Origin: JAHBXL01 sp964409775
Lineage (GTDB): Bacteria; Planctomycetota; Phycisphaerae; Phycisphaerales; UBA1924
Length of the DNA: 64,000 nt
NCBI GenBank assembly: GCA_964409775.1
Contig: CAYPEI010000021.1
Span: 11,477-75,476, forward strand
Direction of reading: 5' to 3'
Shown: in pieces, positions 25,666 through 35,483 of the stretch
Position numbering within the stretch: position 1 is the stretch's first letter
Layout of the letters: the number at the start of each line of letters is the position of its first letter
Made by a program: the position numbers and the translations under genes
The notes under the pieces: model-generated
Database searches by the model: none
What the model was told of the DNA's origin: nothing
The model's input: only the letters and a program-made list of their open reading frames with translations

Positions 25666-28600
25666 TCAGCGTCCAAGGCCGCGGAGGCGGTCGAGTTGAT
25701 CCTGACGGACGCCCTGCGGCTCGAGGACGATGCCGAAGCCGGTTTCGTCGGCGATGTTGTCGTAACTCAGAGACACGCCGATCGTCATCTCGGGGCCGCG
25801 GCGCCGGATGGTGGTGTTCACCCGCTGGAAGTCGTTCTGGTCGGTGTCGTAGGTCGCGCCGAAGGTGATGTTGTAGCGGCGGGTGAGGGCGTAGGAGACG
25901 CCGAAGTCGAGGTAGGTCGTATCGAGGGCGTTGATGTACCGGACTTCGGCGAAGGAGGCGAAGTCGGGCGAGTGTTGCACGAGGCCTCCGGCCGTCGTGC
26001 GGGCCGGCTGCCGGTCGTCGAAGTCGTAGATGGTGCTTGCCGAAATCGCGACAGCGTCGGTGACCTGCCAGGTGCCTTCCGCCAAGCCGAAGTCACCGAG
26101 AAGCGAGTATTCGGGCCGGTAGTCGAAGAATCGACCGATCGGCGATTCGCGGTCGGCATCGGCGGTGCTGGAGACGTAGTCGGTGCGGATGGTGAGAAAA
26201 TCGACGCTGCGCCAGCGCCCGGGGCCGCCGCGCTGGGTCTGCCAGGTCTGGGTGAGGCCGGCGCGCATGGTCGCACCGGTCGCGAGTGACTCGACCTCGT
26301 CGTCGTAGATGGGTACGTCGTTCTGCGAGAGGTTCGCGCCGGCATACCAGACGGTGACGTTGGGCTCGATGATGTGGCGAGTCCGGTGCAGGTCGAACGT
26401 CTCGGACTCGACCGAGTCATCGATGCGTGTGATCTGCGTGGACACGCGAAGCCCCGTGGCGTACCACGCGCGGTACGCGTCCTGCTCGGTGTCGCCGGAG
26501 AACTCATCGAACGTCTCGTCGTATCCCGTCAGCCTGCCGACGACGAACGGGTTGACCTTGAACGGTTCAAAGTCGAACGTGCCGGTGAACTCGTGCCGCG
26601 TGTCGAAGCGGAGCACATCCGACTCGTGCAGCCCGCGTGCGCGGAGCCTGTCGGCGATGGACTGGTTGGGCGCGAGGCCGAACGCGGCCCGCGACCTGCC
26701 CAGCGTGTCGAAGCCGAGTTCGGACGCTGTCGGCTCGGTGAAGTTCAACTGCATCCGTGTTGCGCGGAAGTCGGATGAGTAGGTGAGCCATCCGGGCGCG
26801 TTGCCGGAGAAGATGTCATCGGCGAGGCGGGTGTACCGCAGTTCGGGCAGTTTGTCGGTGTTGTATCCCAGGCTCTGCAGCAGATACTGGTTGGGCGTGA
26901 AGTCGATGTGCTCGCCCTTGGCCAGCGCCGAGAGCATGGTGTTGTCCTCGCGCCGGCGGAGGAACGCCGCGTTAGTGAACTCGCGTCCGGCCGCACCGTA
27001 GTCGCGGAAGAACGCGTCGACGAATGTCTCATCGGAGATCGTTCCGCCCTCGAGTTGGATGGACCAGAAGTCGTCCAACTTCTGGAGGTGCTCGGCCAGA
27101 ACGATGCCGCGGAACTCGTGATCGAAGCCCTTCTTCGCACCGCTGGACAGCGAGTCGCGACCGAAGTCGATCGGCAGCGTGTAGGCGAGGAACCGGCCCT
27201 TGGCGTCGTTGTTTTCCCAATCGCCGTCCGCACCGATCGCGGGCCCGCGGTCGAAGTACTCGTCGAGCAGCAGGTTGAGATTGACGCCGTCGGGGGGTCT
27301 AGTGCCGGTGACTCCGAACCAGTCCCACGCGGACTTGATCGCGGTGCCGGACCCCGATGAGTTCTCGAGGCGTATGTCCTTGAGCGGGAAGTTCTCGAGT
27401 TCGCCACGGAACCGCGGATACCAGAAGAGCGGAACCCCGCCCGCCTGGATGGTCACACCCTTCGCATCGAAGCGGGTGGAAGTCTCTTCGCCGCCCGGCC
27501 CGGCCGCACCGCCCGTTCCTGCGCCGGCGGCCCGGGGAACAGTCTGTTGCGTGATGGTGACACTCTTCGAGCCGATCTGCAGGATTGGGTCAAAGAACGA
27601 CGTGGTGGTCAGGCGGGCCTTTCGGGTCTCCCACTGCTGGGCGGACTGCTGGCGAATCTCGGCAGCGCGGACGTAGATCGGGATGCCGCGGCGGGACTCG
27701 TAGGTGCTGAACACCGCGTCCACCATGGTGGCGCGGTTGGCCTGCACGTCGTAGTAGACACGCGGGCCGCGCACGGTGTAGGTGCCGTCGGAGGCCACGA
27801 CGTCGCCCTCGAGGTAGATCCCTTTCACCGAGCCGACGTCGAAGCGGAACAGATCGGTCAGCGGCCCCGGCTCAAGGAAGACAACGGCACGCTGGGCACT
27901 GATCTGCAGCGTCCGGTTGCGAGAGATCTGCTGATATTGAAGCAGGACGCCGCCGGACATCATGATCGTCGAGTCCTGCTCGTTTTCGCCCGCGGCGACG
28001 CGTACCGCCTCGCCGTCGTCAGGGCCCGCGCCCGGCTCGGGCTGAAGGCGATTGGTGCCCACCGCGAAGGTGATGACGCCCTCTTTGCCGAAGATCGGGT
28101 CCTGCCGGTCGGGCTCGACGTCCGACGGCTCAGGGCCTGCGCCGAGCAGAGGGGAGTCCGGCTCGAACGGACGGTCGACGCCGGGTCGGCGTGGACCGGT
28201 CGCGGCGGCTCTGTGGCCGCGGCCGGTAGGGGTGAAACCGGCCTGCTCCCTCAAATACTCGGCGAAACGGCGCTCGCCCTCGCGGACGAAGTTCGCGTCA
28301 TTGCCATCGGGCCTTCCCTTGAGCAGGGAGTCGAAGCGGACCTCGAGTTCGCCCTGCAAGAGGCCGGTCACCAGCAGGCGGTCGCCCGATTGGGCGAAGC
28401 CGGCTTCGGCGCCGGGGTCTGAGACGCGATCGAAGTAGATGGCGATCTGACGGATGGGAGCCCGGTCGGCATCGCCCTGGGTGAGTTGCTCGATCCAGAC
28501 CACGGCTTGGGCTGCGTTGAAGCGGTAAATTCCGATTTCTGCGCGCACATCCCCCTGAATGAGGAGTCTCTGGACCGGGTTTTCCCGACCGCCTCCGTCT

Positions 28601-28857
28601 GACCAGACCCAGGTCTTGGCTCCGCCAAGGTCGACGTTTGCAATCTGGACTGCTCCGGGCACGAGCATGTCGGCGAAGTCGCGGCCGTTGATCTGGAGGG
28701 GATCGCGGGGTGGCTGGCGGCCTTGGGAGAGCGCGGCGGGTGCGCGGCCGGGGGGGGGTTGCTCGGTCTGACCGACAGCGTGGCCGCAGATCACAAGCAG
28801 CGACGCGGCGCAAGGGCGCAAGTACGTGCGGCGATGAGGCTTGAACAGATCGGGCAT
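25666..28857 (-). CDS. lptD: LptD/OstA-like outer-membrane LPS assembly protein
   Basis: A 1063-residue protein from ATG 28857 with signal sequence RPCAASLLVICGHAVGQ. The first part has OstA/LptA-type beta-jellyroll repeats (e.g. GIYLEGDVVASDGTYTVRGP, YYDVQANRATMVDAVF), and the C-terminal two thirds alternate polar and aromatic residues as in a large beta-barrel (FGVSYALTRRYNITFGATY, YDNIADETGFGIVLEP). LptD inserts LPS into the outer leaflet. It is larger than the E. coli protein (784), with extended N-terminal repeats and a Pro/Gly-rich linker. It is first in a leftward operon of six genes and divergent from the sulfotransferase. Exact orthology is inferred from architecture. Confidence 0.82.
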   Translation of the reverse strand: MPDLFKPHRRTYLRPCAASLLVICGHAVGQTEQPPPGRAPAALSQGRQPPRDPLQINGRDFADMLVPGAVQIANVDLGGAKTWVWSDGGGRENPVQRLLIQGDVRAEIGIYRFNAAQAVVWIEQLTQGDADRAPIRQIAIYFDRVSDPGAEAGFAQSGDRLLVTGLLQGELEVRFDSLLKGRPDGNDANFVREGERRFAEYLREQAGFTPTGRGHRAAATGPRRPGVDRPFEPDSPLLGAGPEPSDVEPDRQDPIFGKEGVITFAVGTNRLQPEPGAGPDDGEAVRVAAGENEQDSTIMMSGGVLLQYQQISRNRTLQISAQRAVVFLEPGPLTDLFRFDVGSVKGIYLEGDVVASDGTYTVRGPRVYYDVQANRATMVDAVFSTYESRRGIPIYVRAAEIRQQSAQQWETRKARLTTTSFFDPILQIGSKSVTITQQTVPRAAGAGTGGAAGPGGEETSTRFDAKGVTIQAGGVPLFWYPRFRGELENFPLKDIRLENSSGSGTAIKSAWDWFGVTGTRPPDGVNLNLLLDEYFDRGPAIGADGDWENNDAKGRFLAYTLPIDFGRDSLSSGAKKGFDHEFRGIVLAEHLQKLDDFWSIQLEGGTISDETFVDAFFRDYGAAGREFTNAAFLRRREDNTMLSALAKGEHIDFTPNQYLLQSLGYNTDKLPELRYTRLADDIFSGNAPGWLTYSSDFRATRMQLNFTEPTASELGFDTLGRSRAAFGLAPNQSIADRLRARGLHESDVLRFDTRHEFTGTFDFEPFKVNPFVVGRLTGYDETFDEFSGDTEQDAYRAWYATGLRVSTQITRIDDSVESETFDLHRTRHIIEPNVTVWYAGANLSQNDVPIYDDEVESLATGATMRAGLTQTWQTQRGGPGRWRSVDFLTIRTDYVSSTADADRESPIGRFFDYRPEYSLLGDFGLAEGTWQVTDAVAISASTIYDFDDRQPARTTAGGLVQHSPDFASFAEVRYINALDTTYLDFGVSYALTRRYNITFGATYDTDQNDFQRVNTTIRRRGPEMTIGVSLSYDNIADETGFGIVLEPQGVRQDQLDRLRGLGR

Positions 28858-28978
28858 CGTGCTTCCTGCAGGCGGTCGCGGCAGCGCCGCGGTGCGAGTC
28901 ATTCGATGGGTGTTGTACCAGATTCGCGTGCGTCCCGCAGGGTACAGGGTCCGGACAGGTGTATCCGATGGAAGGGGT

Positions 28979-30031
28979 ATGAATCCAACCCAGAAGTACG
29001 CCGTTCAGCCGGGCGGCGCCGGCGGCACCCGGGGACTGAGGTACGTGGTGTTCGCTCAGGCCAAGTCGGGCACGACGTGGCTGCAGCGGCTGCTCAGCGC
29101 CCACCCCCAGGTGCATTGCGCGGAGTCGAGGCTGGTGGGCGACTTCTACCTTGGGGACAATCCGACCGGGCCGGCGATCACGGTGGAGAAGTTCGTCATG
29201 GGCATGCTGCGGCACTATCACGTGCCCGACGCGGCCCGCCCGGGCAGCGGGGAGTCTTTTCCGCGGGCGATGCTGTTCAACATCATCGACGCCATCGCCC
29301 ACACCACGATCCGCTACTCGGGCAAGCCGATCTACGGCGAGAAGTTGACGCCGTACCCACGGACCGCCGCGGCGTGCGTTCGCACGCTGCACGAGTACAA
29401 CCCGGGGATGTGCTTTGTGCACCTGATCCGCGACGGGCGGGACGTGATCGTGTCGGGCTACTCGCACTGGGCGAACATCCGGATCAATGCGGCGAAGGCG
29501 GCGGGCAAGCATGAGGAAGGCGCGAGACTGCAGGCAGATCTGGATGCGAGGCGCATCCCGGACAAGATCGTTGACGATGCAACGGCGAACTGGGTTGAGA
29601 ACGTCTCCGCGGGCCTCGAAGGCGAAGGGGCCTTCTCCCGATCGGTGCGGCTGATGTACGAGCACCTCATCGAGTCGCCGATGGAGCACTTCCGGTCGCT
29701 CTTTGAGTCGATCGGGGCCGAGAGCGACCTGCCGACGGTTGAGCGGGCCGTCGAAGCGGCGAGTTTCCGGGCATTGTCGGGCGGAAGGTCGAGCGGCGAG
29801 GAAGACCGCGGGAGTTTCTTCCGCAAGGGTGTCGCCGGCGACTGGCGGACGTGGCTGACGGCCGAGCAGGTGCAGAGATTCGAGCAGCAGGCAGGATCGC
29901 TGCTGGGTCGACTCGGCTACGAGCGGGCAGGGTCGATCAAGACCCGTCCGGCCGCGGCGATAGACTTCCCGCGTGTCCAAACCGCTTCCCGCCAGTCTGG
30001 GTTCGCTGGAACAGGCCCGCGCAGCGCTTGA
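28979..30031 (+). CDS. PAPS-dependent sulfotransferase family protein
   Basis: A 350-residue sulfotransferase. ATG at 28979 follows GGAAGGGG. The 5'-phosphosulfate-binding loop is AQAKSGTTWLQRLLSAHP (residues about 22-39) and the 3'-phosphate segment LIRDGRDVIVSGYSHW lies at about 150-165; both are intact. The acceptor is unknown; the gmhA gene that follows makes a surface glycan or lipid target plausible. The last 59 nt overlap the start of gmhA in another frame, and the final 20 or so residues look unconserved. Confidence 0.88.
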   Translation: MNPTQKYAVQPGGAGGTRGLRYVVFAQAKSGTTWLQRLLSAHPQVHCAESRLVGDFYLGDNPTGPAITVEKFVMGMLRHYHVPDAARPGSGESFPRAMLFNIIDAIAHTTIRYSGKPIYGEKLTPYPRTAAACVRTLHEYNPGMCFVHLIRDGRDVIVSGYSHWANIRINAAKAAGKHEEGARLQADLDARRIPDKIVDDATANWVENVSAGLEGEGAFSRSVRLMYEHLIESPMEHFRSLFESIGAESDLPTVERAVEAASFRALSGGRSSGEEDRGSFFRKGVAGDWRTWLTAEQVQRFEQQAGSLLGRLGYERAGSIKTRPAAAIDFPRVQTASRQSGFAGTGPRSA

Positions 30032-30572
30032 CGCGCTGATCGCTGAGCGTGAGCACAGCCTGAAACTGGATCGATTCGCGGAAGCGGTGGCGGCGTGTCT
30101 GCACGCCGGCGGGAAGGTGCTGGCCTGCGGGAACGGCGGCTCGGCGTGCGACGCGATGCACTTCTGCGAAGAACTGACCGGGCGGTTTCGGAGAGAGCGG
30201 CCCGCGCTGGCGGCGATCGCGTGCATCGACCCCGGGCACCTGACGTGCACGGCGAACGATTACGGCTTCGACCGCGTGTTCTCGCGCTGGGTCGAGGCGC
30301 TGGGGCGAAAGGGCGACGTTCTGGTGGTGCTTTCGACCAGCGGGAACTCTCCGAACATCGTGAACGCGATCGAGGAGGCGCGGGAGCGGGGACTAGTGAC
30401 CGGCGCGCTGCTGGGCCGGGATGGCGGGCAGTGCCGGTCGCTGGCGGAGTTTGAGTGGATCGTGCCGGGTGAGCAGAGCGACCGGATCCAGGAACTGCAC
30501 ATGCTGCTGCTGCACGTGCTGGTGGAGTCGGTCGAGCGGCGGTTATTCCCGGCAAACTACGCCAATCAGTGA
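29973..30572 (+). CDS. gmhA: Phosphoheptose isomerase (SIS domain)
   Basis: A 199-residue GmhA converting sedoheptulose 7-phosphate to D-glycero-D-manno-heptose 7-phosphate, the first step of ADP-heptose synthesis for LPS core or S-layer glycans. The start is GTG at 29973. The SIS motifs are CGNGGSACDAMHFCEELTGRF and VLSTSGNSPNIVNAIEEARERG, and DRIQELHMLLLHVLVE at the end supplies zinc or substrate residues. Length is standard. It overlaps the sulfotransferase by 59 nt, suggesting they are transcribed together. Confidence 0.92.
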   Translation: MSKPLPASLGSLEQARAALDALIAEREHSLKLDRFAEAVAACLHAGGKVLACGNGGSACDAMHFCEELTGRFRRERPALAAIACIDPGHLTCTANDYGFDRVFSRWVEALGRKGDVLVVLSTSGNSPNIVNAIEEARERGLVTGALLGRDGGQCRSLAEFEWIVPGEQSDRIQELHMLLLHVLVESVERRLFPANYANQ

Positions 30573-30669
30573 CTGTTCGGGACGGCGCGGCATAGGTTCG
30601 CGGGAGCGGCTGCGCGTATCATCCATGAGGCCTTGGCGTGTCACGACGTGCCGGGCCGGGAGGTTTGCC

Positions 30670-32115
30670 ATGCCGTATTACACGCAACTCGGCCTGATGC
30701 CCCGCAAGCGCCACGTGCAGTTCCGCCGCCCGGATGGCGCGCTGTACTCGGAAGAGGTGTTCGGCACCGAGGGGTTCGTCGGCCCGACGACGACGATGTA
30801 TCACATCCACCCGCCGACGCAGGTGTACGGCTGGAAGCCGATGTACTCGACGAAGGTGGAGTATGTCGAGCCCGAGATCATGCGGATGCGGCACGTGAAG
30901 AGCGCGCCGATGAAGCCCAGGGGGGATTTCGTCACCGGACGCGTGGTGCTGTTCGGCAACTCGGATGTCGAGATGGCGGTGATCAACCCCGCGGAGCAGA
31001 TGCCGTATCACTTCAAGAACGGGCAGGGGGACGAGTGCCACTTCATTCACTACGGCTCGGGCGTGTGTCACACGATGCTGGGGACGCTGAAGTTCGGGCC
31101 GCGGGATTACCTGGTGATCCCCAAGGGGGTGATCTACAAGTTGATCTGGGATGAGCGGAAGAACGGCGCGGATGGGAAGCCGGCGGACGGGGGCCCGCCG
31201 GTGGCGGATTGCCCGTATGGCAAAGTGCTGCTGATCGAGACGACGAACGCGAGCCACATCGGGCCGCCGCCGCGGTATGTGAGCAAGGCGACGGGGCAGT
31301 TTCTCGAGCATTCGCCGATGTGCGAGCGCGACCTGCGGCTGCCCGAGTTCCCGATGACGTGGGACGAGAAGGGGGACTTTGAGGTGCGGATCAAGGCGCG
31401 CGACTTGGTCCACAGTTATACATACCACTACCACCCGCTCGACATCGTCGGCTGGGACGGGTGCTACTACCCGTTCATCTTCAATGCTGATGACTTCTCG
31501 CCGATTACGGGGAAACTGCACATGCCCCCGCCGATCCACCAGACCTTCGAGGCGCACAACTTCGTCATCTGCACATTCGCGCCGCGGCTGCTCGACTATC
31601 ACCCGCAGTCGATCAAGGTCCCTTACAACCACTCGAACCTCGACTCCGATGAGGTCCTCTACTACGTCGACGGCAACTTCGGCTCGCGCAAGGGCATCGA
31701 GATCGGCAGCCTGACGCTCCACCCGCAGGGCATTCCGCACGGCCCGCACCCCGGGACGATCGAGGCCTCGCTCGCGGCGACGCACACGCAGGAACTCGCC
31801 GTCATGTGCGACACGTTCCGGCCGCTCTTCCCGACCAAGGCCGCGATGGAGATGGACGACACCAAGTATCCGGCCTCCTGGCAAGGCGAGCACTTCCCCG
31901 GGCTGTCGACCGGCAAGATGCACCTGAACGGCGCGACCGTTCCGCCGACGCACGCCGCGGCGTTCCCGCACGAGGTTCACGCGGTGGAAGTGATCAAGGC
32001 GGGCGTGGCGCAGTCGATCCTTCCCGCGCCGGGCGGGACTGCCGGGAATGGGAGTGGAAACGGGTCGAGTGTTCCGGCGGTGAAGACGACGACGGCGAAT
32101 GTGTGGGCGCCGTAG
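30670..32115 (+). CDS. hmgA: Homogentisate 1,2-dioxygenase
   Basis: A 481-residue Fe(II) cupin dioxygenase opening the ring of homogentisate to maleylacetoacetate in tyrosine/phenylalanine breakdown. Conserved segments include HYHPLDIVGWDGCYYPF, PPPIHQTFEAHNFVICTF with the metal-binding His, YNHSNLDSDEVLYYVDGNF (Glu ligand) and LHPQGIPHGPHPG (His ligand). ATG at 30670 precedes MPYYTQLGLMPRKRH. About 40 residues longer than typical, with a Gly/Ser/Asn-rich tail near the C-terminus. It converges on the dockerin gene with 7 nt between stops. No other homogentisate gene is adjacent. Confidence 0.93.
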   Translation: MPYYTQLGLMPRKRHVQFRRPDGALYSEEVFGTEGFVGPTTTMYHIHPPTQVYGWKPMYSTKVEYVEPEIMRMRHVKSAPMKPRGDFVTGRVVLFGNSDVEMAVINPAEQMPYHFKNGQGDECHFIHYGSGVCHTMLGTLKFGPRDYLVIPKGVIYKLIWDERKNGADGKPADGGPPVADCPYGKVLLIETTNASHIGPPPRYVSKATGQFLEHSPMCERDLRLPEFPMTWDEKGDFEVRIKARDLVHSYTYHYHPLDIVGWDGCYYPFIFNADDFSPITGKLHMPPPIHQTFEAHNFVICTFAPRLLDYHPQSIKVPYNHSNLDSDEVLYYVDGNFGSRKGIEIGSLTLHPQGIPHGPHPGTIEASLAATHTQELAVMCDTFRPLFPTKAAMEMDDTKYPASWQGEHFPGLSTGKMHLNGATVPPTHAAAFPHEVHAVEVIKAGVAQSILPAPGGTAGNGSGNGSSVPAVKTTTANVWAP

Positions 32116-32122
32116 GCCCTGT

Positions 32123-33538
32123 TCACGGACACCCCGCGAACCACGCGGCGAGGAAGGCGAAGATGTCGGGGACGGCGAGGGTGCCGTTGCCGTCGAAGTC
32201 GGCCGCGAAGTCCTCGGCGAACCACGCGGCGAGGAACGCGAAGATGTCCGGGATATCGCGTGAGCCGTTGTGATCGAAGTCCGCGAGGCAGATGGTCACC
32301 GTCGGAACGGGCAGGCCTGGCACGGTGACGAAGTCGGGTTCGCCGGCAGCGCCGGGGCGGAAGAGATCGATACGAGCCTCGCCGGTGGTCGGGGGAATGG
32401 CCGTTCGGAACCGGAAGTTGTACTGCGTGCCCCAGCGCAGGGCGTTGGCGTTGGGATTGACCGCAAAGGTCTCGGTCGACCAGTACAGACGGTTTCCCGA
32501 GGTCGAGTTCACCCAGTCGGTTCCGTTGAAGTTGACGCTGTTGATGCCGTCGCCGGAGTGATAGGCGACATCGCGGAAACCGCGGCTGACGAGTGCGGTG
32601 CCGGTCGGGAGAGGCACCGAGAAGGCGCGGCCGGAGCGGTGCGAGTTCATGTTCCGCACGGCATACTCGTATTCCCAGACGCCGCCACCGACGCTGGTGG
32701 CCTTGGCCGCGATGATGAAGCGGGCGGTGAGGCCCTGCTCGGTGTAGTTGGCGTTCACCTGGGTGACGCCGGGGTCTGAGGCTCTCCAGGCGTTGATCGC
32801 GGGTTCCTGGCGGAAGACGGAGCCGGTGAGGACCGGGGTTGCGGTGGCGCTGGAAAAGGTGATCCGGCGATAACTCGCGTTGTTGAGGCCGTTGCCGGCC
32901 TGGGCATCATCGGCGGTGATGTACTGCACTTCGGCGAAGTAGGTCGCTCCGGAGTTCTGCGCAGGGTCGATCTCGGTGGTCAGGACCTGGAGTCGCCGGT
33001 CGATGGTGGTGCTCCACGACGGACTCGTGAACGGATAGGGGAAGACGCCGGTCGTCGCGTTGACCTCCCACTTGGGGCCCAGCAGCGAGCGGTCTCCATT
33101 CTGACTGGCGACGTAGGGATCGGAGCAGCCGACGCCGAGCACCTGGCCAAGGTGGCCGTTGCAGGCGCCGCAGATGCCGTTGTCGATGGTTCCGAAGGTG
33201 TGCTTGAGCCACGACTGGCCGAGTTGCTCGATGCGGCCGTCCTTGAGGCGGTAGATGGCCTGATGCACCAGCGGATGGGCGGGCGTGCTGACGTACCAGT
33301 CGGCATCCTGCGTGCCGATGTTGCAGGAGGTGGCGCCGAATGAGTAGGCGGTGATGCCGCCGAGGGGCGCGTAGCGCGAGGCGTTGGTGATGTCGCCGAC
33401 GATCACGTCGGGGCCGGGCAGGGCCTGCGCGAGAGCGACTGTGGGGGATACCGCCAGCATGCCTGAGGCCGCGAGCATGATGGCGGAGATCGTCGTGGAC
33501 CGGGATGGGGTGAGGTCAGAGCGGCTTGCAGGCTTCAT
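32123..33538 (-). CDS. Secreted protein with two C-terminal dockerin-like repeats
   Basis: A 471-residue protein with signal sequence AIMLAASGMLAVSPTVALAQA. The central region is beta-rich with scattered cysteines (CNIGTQDADWY, GICGACNGHLG). The last 60 residues carry two calcium-binding-loop-like repeats, DFDHNGSRDIPDIFAFLAAW and DFDGNGTLAVPDIFAFLAAW, ending WFAGCP. These resemble type I dockerin halves and are a common C-terminal module of secreted proteins in Phycisphaerae. It is probably exported and sorted or anchored through this tail. The function of the main domain is not recognised. Related tails occur at 47453-49732 and 51159-51989. Confidence 0.85.
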   Translation of the reverse strand: MKPASRSDLTPSRSTTISAIMLAASGMLAVSPTVALAQALPGPDVIVGDITNASRYAPLGGITAYSFGATSCNIGTQDADWYVSTPAHPLVHQAIYRLKDGRIEQLGQSWLKHTFGTIDNGICGACNGHLGQVLGVGCSDPYVASQNGDRSLLGPKWEVNATTGVFPYPFTSPSWSTTIDRRLQVLTTEIDPAQNSGATYFAEVQYITADDAQAGNGLNNASYRRITFSSATATPVLTGSVFRQEPAINAWRASDPGVTQVNANYTEQGLTARFIIAAKATSVGGGVWEYEYAVRNMNSHRSGRAFSVPLPTGTALVSRGFRDVAYHSGDGINSVNFNGTDWVNSTSGNRLYWSTETFAVNPNANALRWGTQYNFRFRTAIPPTTGEARIDLFRPGAAGEPDFVTVPGLPVPTVTICLADFDHNGSRDIPDIFAFLAAWFAEDFAADFDGNGTLAVPDIFAFLAAWFAGCP

Positions 33539-33733
33539 TCGGAGGGTTCCTCTCGACGCAGTGACGGGGGATTCGGGAGGTCATTGCCGTCTATTGAGAC
33601 TACATCACCTTGACGGGGCGTGCAACACCGACGGCGGTTTCGGCGGCGGGAACTGCGGTTCCCCCACCTTGCCGGTACGGTCGCCGCGTGGTCATCGGGC
33701 CGGTGGCAAGGCGTCGTGCGCTATGATCGTCGA

Positions 33734-35482
33734 ATGCCTGCTCGCTCCGTGTATCTCGAGACGTTTGGCTGCCAGATGAACGAGCTCGATTCCGAACTCG
33801 TCGCGGGGCAGTTGCGCTCGATGGGATACCGGTTTGTCCCTGAACCCGAGGCGGCGGATGTGATCCTGTACAACACGTGTTCGGTTCGCGAGCACGCGGA
33901 GCAGAAGGTGTGGTCGCGGCTGGGGCTGGACCGGCTTCGGAAGCAGCGCGAGCCGCACGTGGTGGTCGGTGTGCTGGGGTGCATGGCCGAGCGGGATGGC
34001 GAAGACCTGATCAAGCGGATGCCGGTGGTGGACATCCTCTGTGGTCCGGGAGAACTCGACAAACTGCCGGGGCTGCTGGACAACGCGGTTCGGACGCGGG
34101 GCTCGCTGTTGGCGGATGAGGGCGGGGAGGCGGTGACTTCGGCGCGGCAAGTGGCGCTGCAGGGCAGCACCTCGCGGCGGTCGGGGACGCTTGCCGCGGC
34201 GCAGGACACGCTGGAGATGCTGGACCTGTCGCGTGTTGTGTCGCCCGGCGCGGAGCACAAAGGCTCGGCGTATGTGCGGATCACACGGGGTTGCAACAAG
34301 TTCTGCACGTACTGCGTGGTGCCGTTCACGCGCGGGGCGGAGGTGCACCGGCCGCCGGATCACATTGTTGATGAGTGCAAGCGGCTGGCCGATGCGGGGG
34401 TGATCGAAGTCACACTGCTCGGGCAGACGGTGAACCACTACCGGTTTGAGCACGGCGCGGCGGTGACGGTCGAGGGGATCGTGCAACCGCAGAAGGGCCG
34501 GAGTTATGCGGGGGGGCATCGCGCCGATCCGTTCCGCGGCGCGGGCGTGACGACGTTTGCGGATCTGCTGGCGCGGATCCACGGTGAGGTGCCGGCGATT
34601 CAGCGGCTGCGGTTCGTGACGAGTTATCCGCGTGACTTCGGGGATGATGTGCTGCAGGTCATCCGCGATCATCCGCGGATCTGCCGGTACCTGCACGTGC
34701 CGGCGCAGTCGGGCTCGAACAGCCAGTTGAAGGCGATGAACCGCGGGTACACGGTTGAGGAGTATCTGGAGTTCCTGGATCGGGCGCGGGCGTTCCTGCA
34801 CCAGCCGGAGATCGGGCGGCCGCTGGCCGTCGCGGGGGACATCATCGTCGGGTTTCCGGGGGAGACAGATGAGGACTTCGAGGCGACGGCGAGGCTGCTG
34901 GAACGAGCGAGGTACAAGAACTGTTTCATCTTCAAGTACTCGCCGCGGCCGGGGACTGTGGCGTATGAGCGACTGCCCGATGATGTGTCCGAGGCGGTGA
35001 AGCGGCAGCGGAACAACGCACTGCTTGCGCTGCAGACGCGGATCAGCGCGGAGGTCGGCGCGGAGTACATCGGGATGCACCTCGATGTGTTCATCGAGGG
35101 GCTGTCCCGGCGGGAAGTGAAGCGGGCGGCGCGGGGGGGCGGACACGTGCGCGCGCATGCCAACGGGTACGGACACTCGAGCGCGGGGATCGCGCTGACG
35201 ATCGGGGGGAGGCCGCTCGGTTCCAGCGAGGCGGTGCACGAGACGCCGACGGCGTGCGCAATGCCGCCGCTGTCGGAGGATGATGCTCCCGCGCCGAACA
35301 CGGCGGGCGAGCCGGCGCGGGGCGTGCAGTTGTCGGCGCGGACGGATGGCGACCTGATTGTGCACATCGACCTTCCGGCGGAGCAGGCCGGGATGGCCGA
35401 GTCGCTGGTCGGACGGATCGCACGGTGCAGGATCACGGAGAGCCGGCAGTTGTCGCTGGTGGGCGAACTGATTCCCGTATGA
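33734..35482 (+). CDS. miaB: tRNA-2-methylthio-N6-dimethylallyladenosine synthase
   Basis: A 582-residue radical-SAM methylthiotransferase that adds the 2-methylthio group to i6A37 in tRNA. The N-terminal UPF0004 domain starts LETFGCQMNELDSE, with the first auxiliary-cluster cysteine at residue 13. The radical-SAM motif CNKFCTYC has cysteines near 187, 191 and 194. HVPAQSGSNSQLKAMNRGYT and DIIVGFPGETDEDFEAT are typical of MiaB. It is about 100 residues longer than usual because of insertions around residues 240-275 and inside the C-terminal TRAM region. ATG 33734 is chosen because the conserved domain begins there. It is followed immediately by ligA. Confidence 0.92.
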   Translation: MPARSVYLETFGCQMNELDSELVAGQLRSMGYRFVPEPEAADVILYNTCSVREHAEQKVWSRLGLDRLRKQREPHVVVGVLGCMAERDGEDLIKRMPVVDILCGPGELDKLPGLLDNAVRTRGSLLADEGGEAVTSARQVALQGSTSRRSGTLAAAQDTLEMLDLSRVVSPGAEHKGSAYVRITRGCNKFCTYCVVPFTRGAEVHRPPDHIVDECKRLADAGVIEVTLLGQTVNHYRFEHGAAVTVEGIVQPQKGRSYAGGHRADPFRGAGVTTFADLLARIHGEVPAIQRLRFVTSYPRDFGDDVLQVIRDHPRICRYLHVPAQSGSNSQLKAMNRGYTVEEYLEFLDRARAFLHQPEIGRPLAVAGDIIVGFPGETDEDFEATARLLERARYKNCFIFKYSPRPGTVAYERLPDDVSEAVKRQRNNALLALQTRISAEVGAEYIGMHLDVFIEGLSRREVKRAARGGGHVRAHANGYGHSSAGIALTIGGRPLGSSEAVHETPTACAMPPLSEDDAPAPNTAGEPARGVQLSARTDGDLIVHIDLPAEQAGMAESLVGRIARCRITESRQLSLVGELIPV

Positions 35483-35483
35483 T

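Noticed and set aside
32123..32320. Cellulosome interpretation of the dockerin-like tails
   Set aside because: No cohesin or scaffoldin is visible, and the tail is a general secreted-protein module in this lineage, so a cellulosome is not supported.
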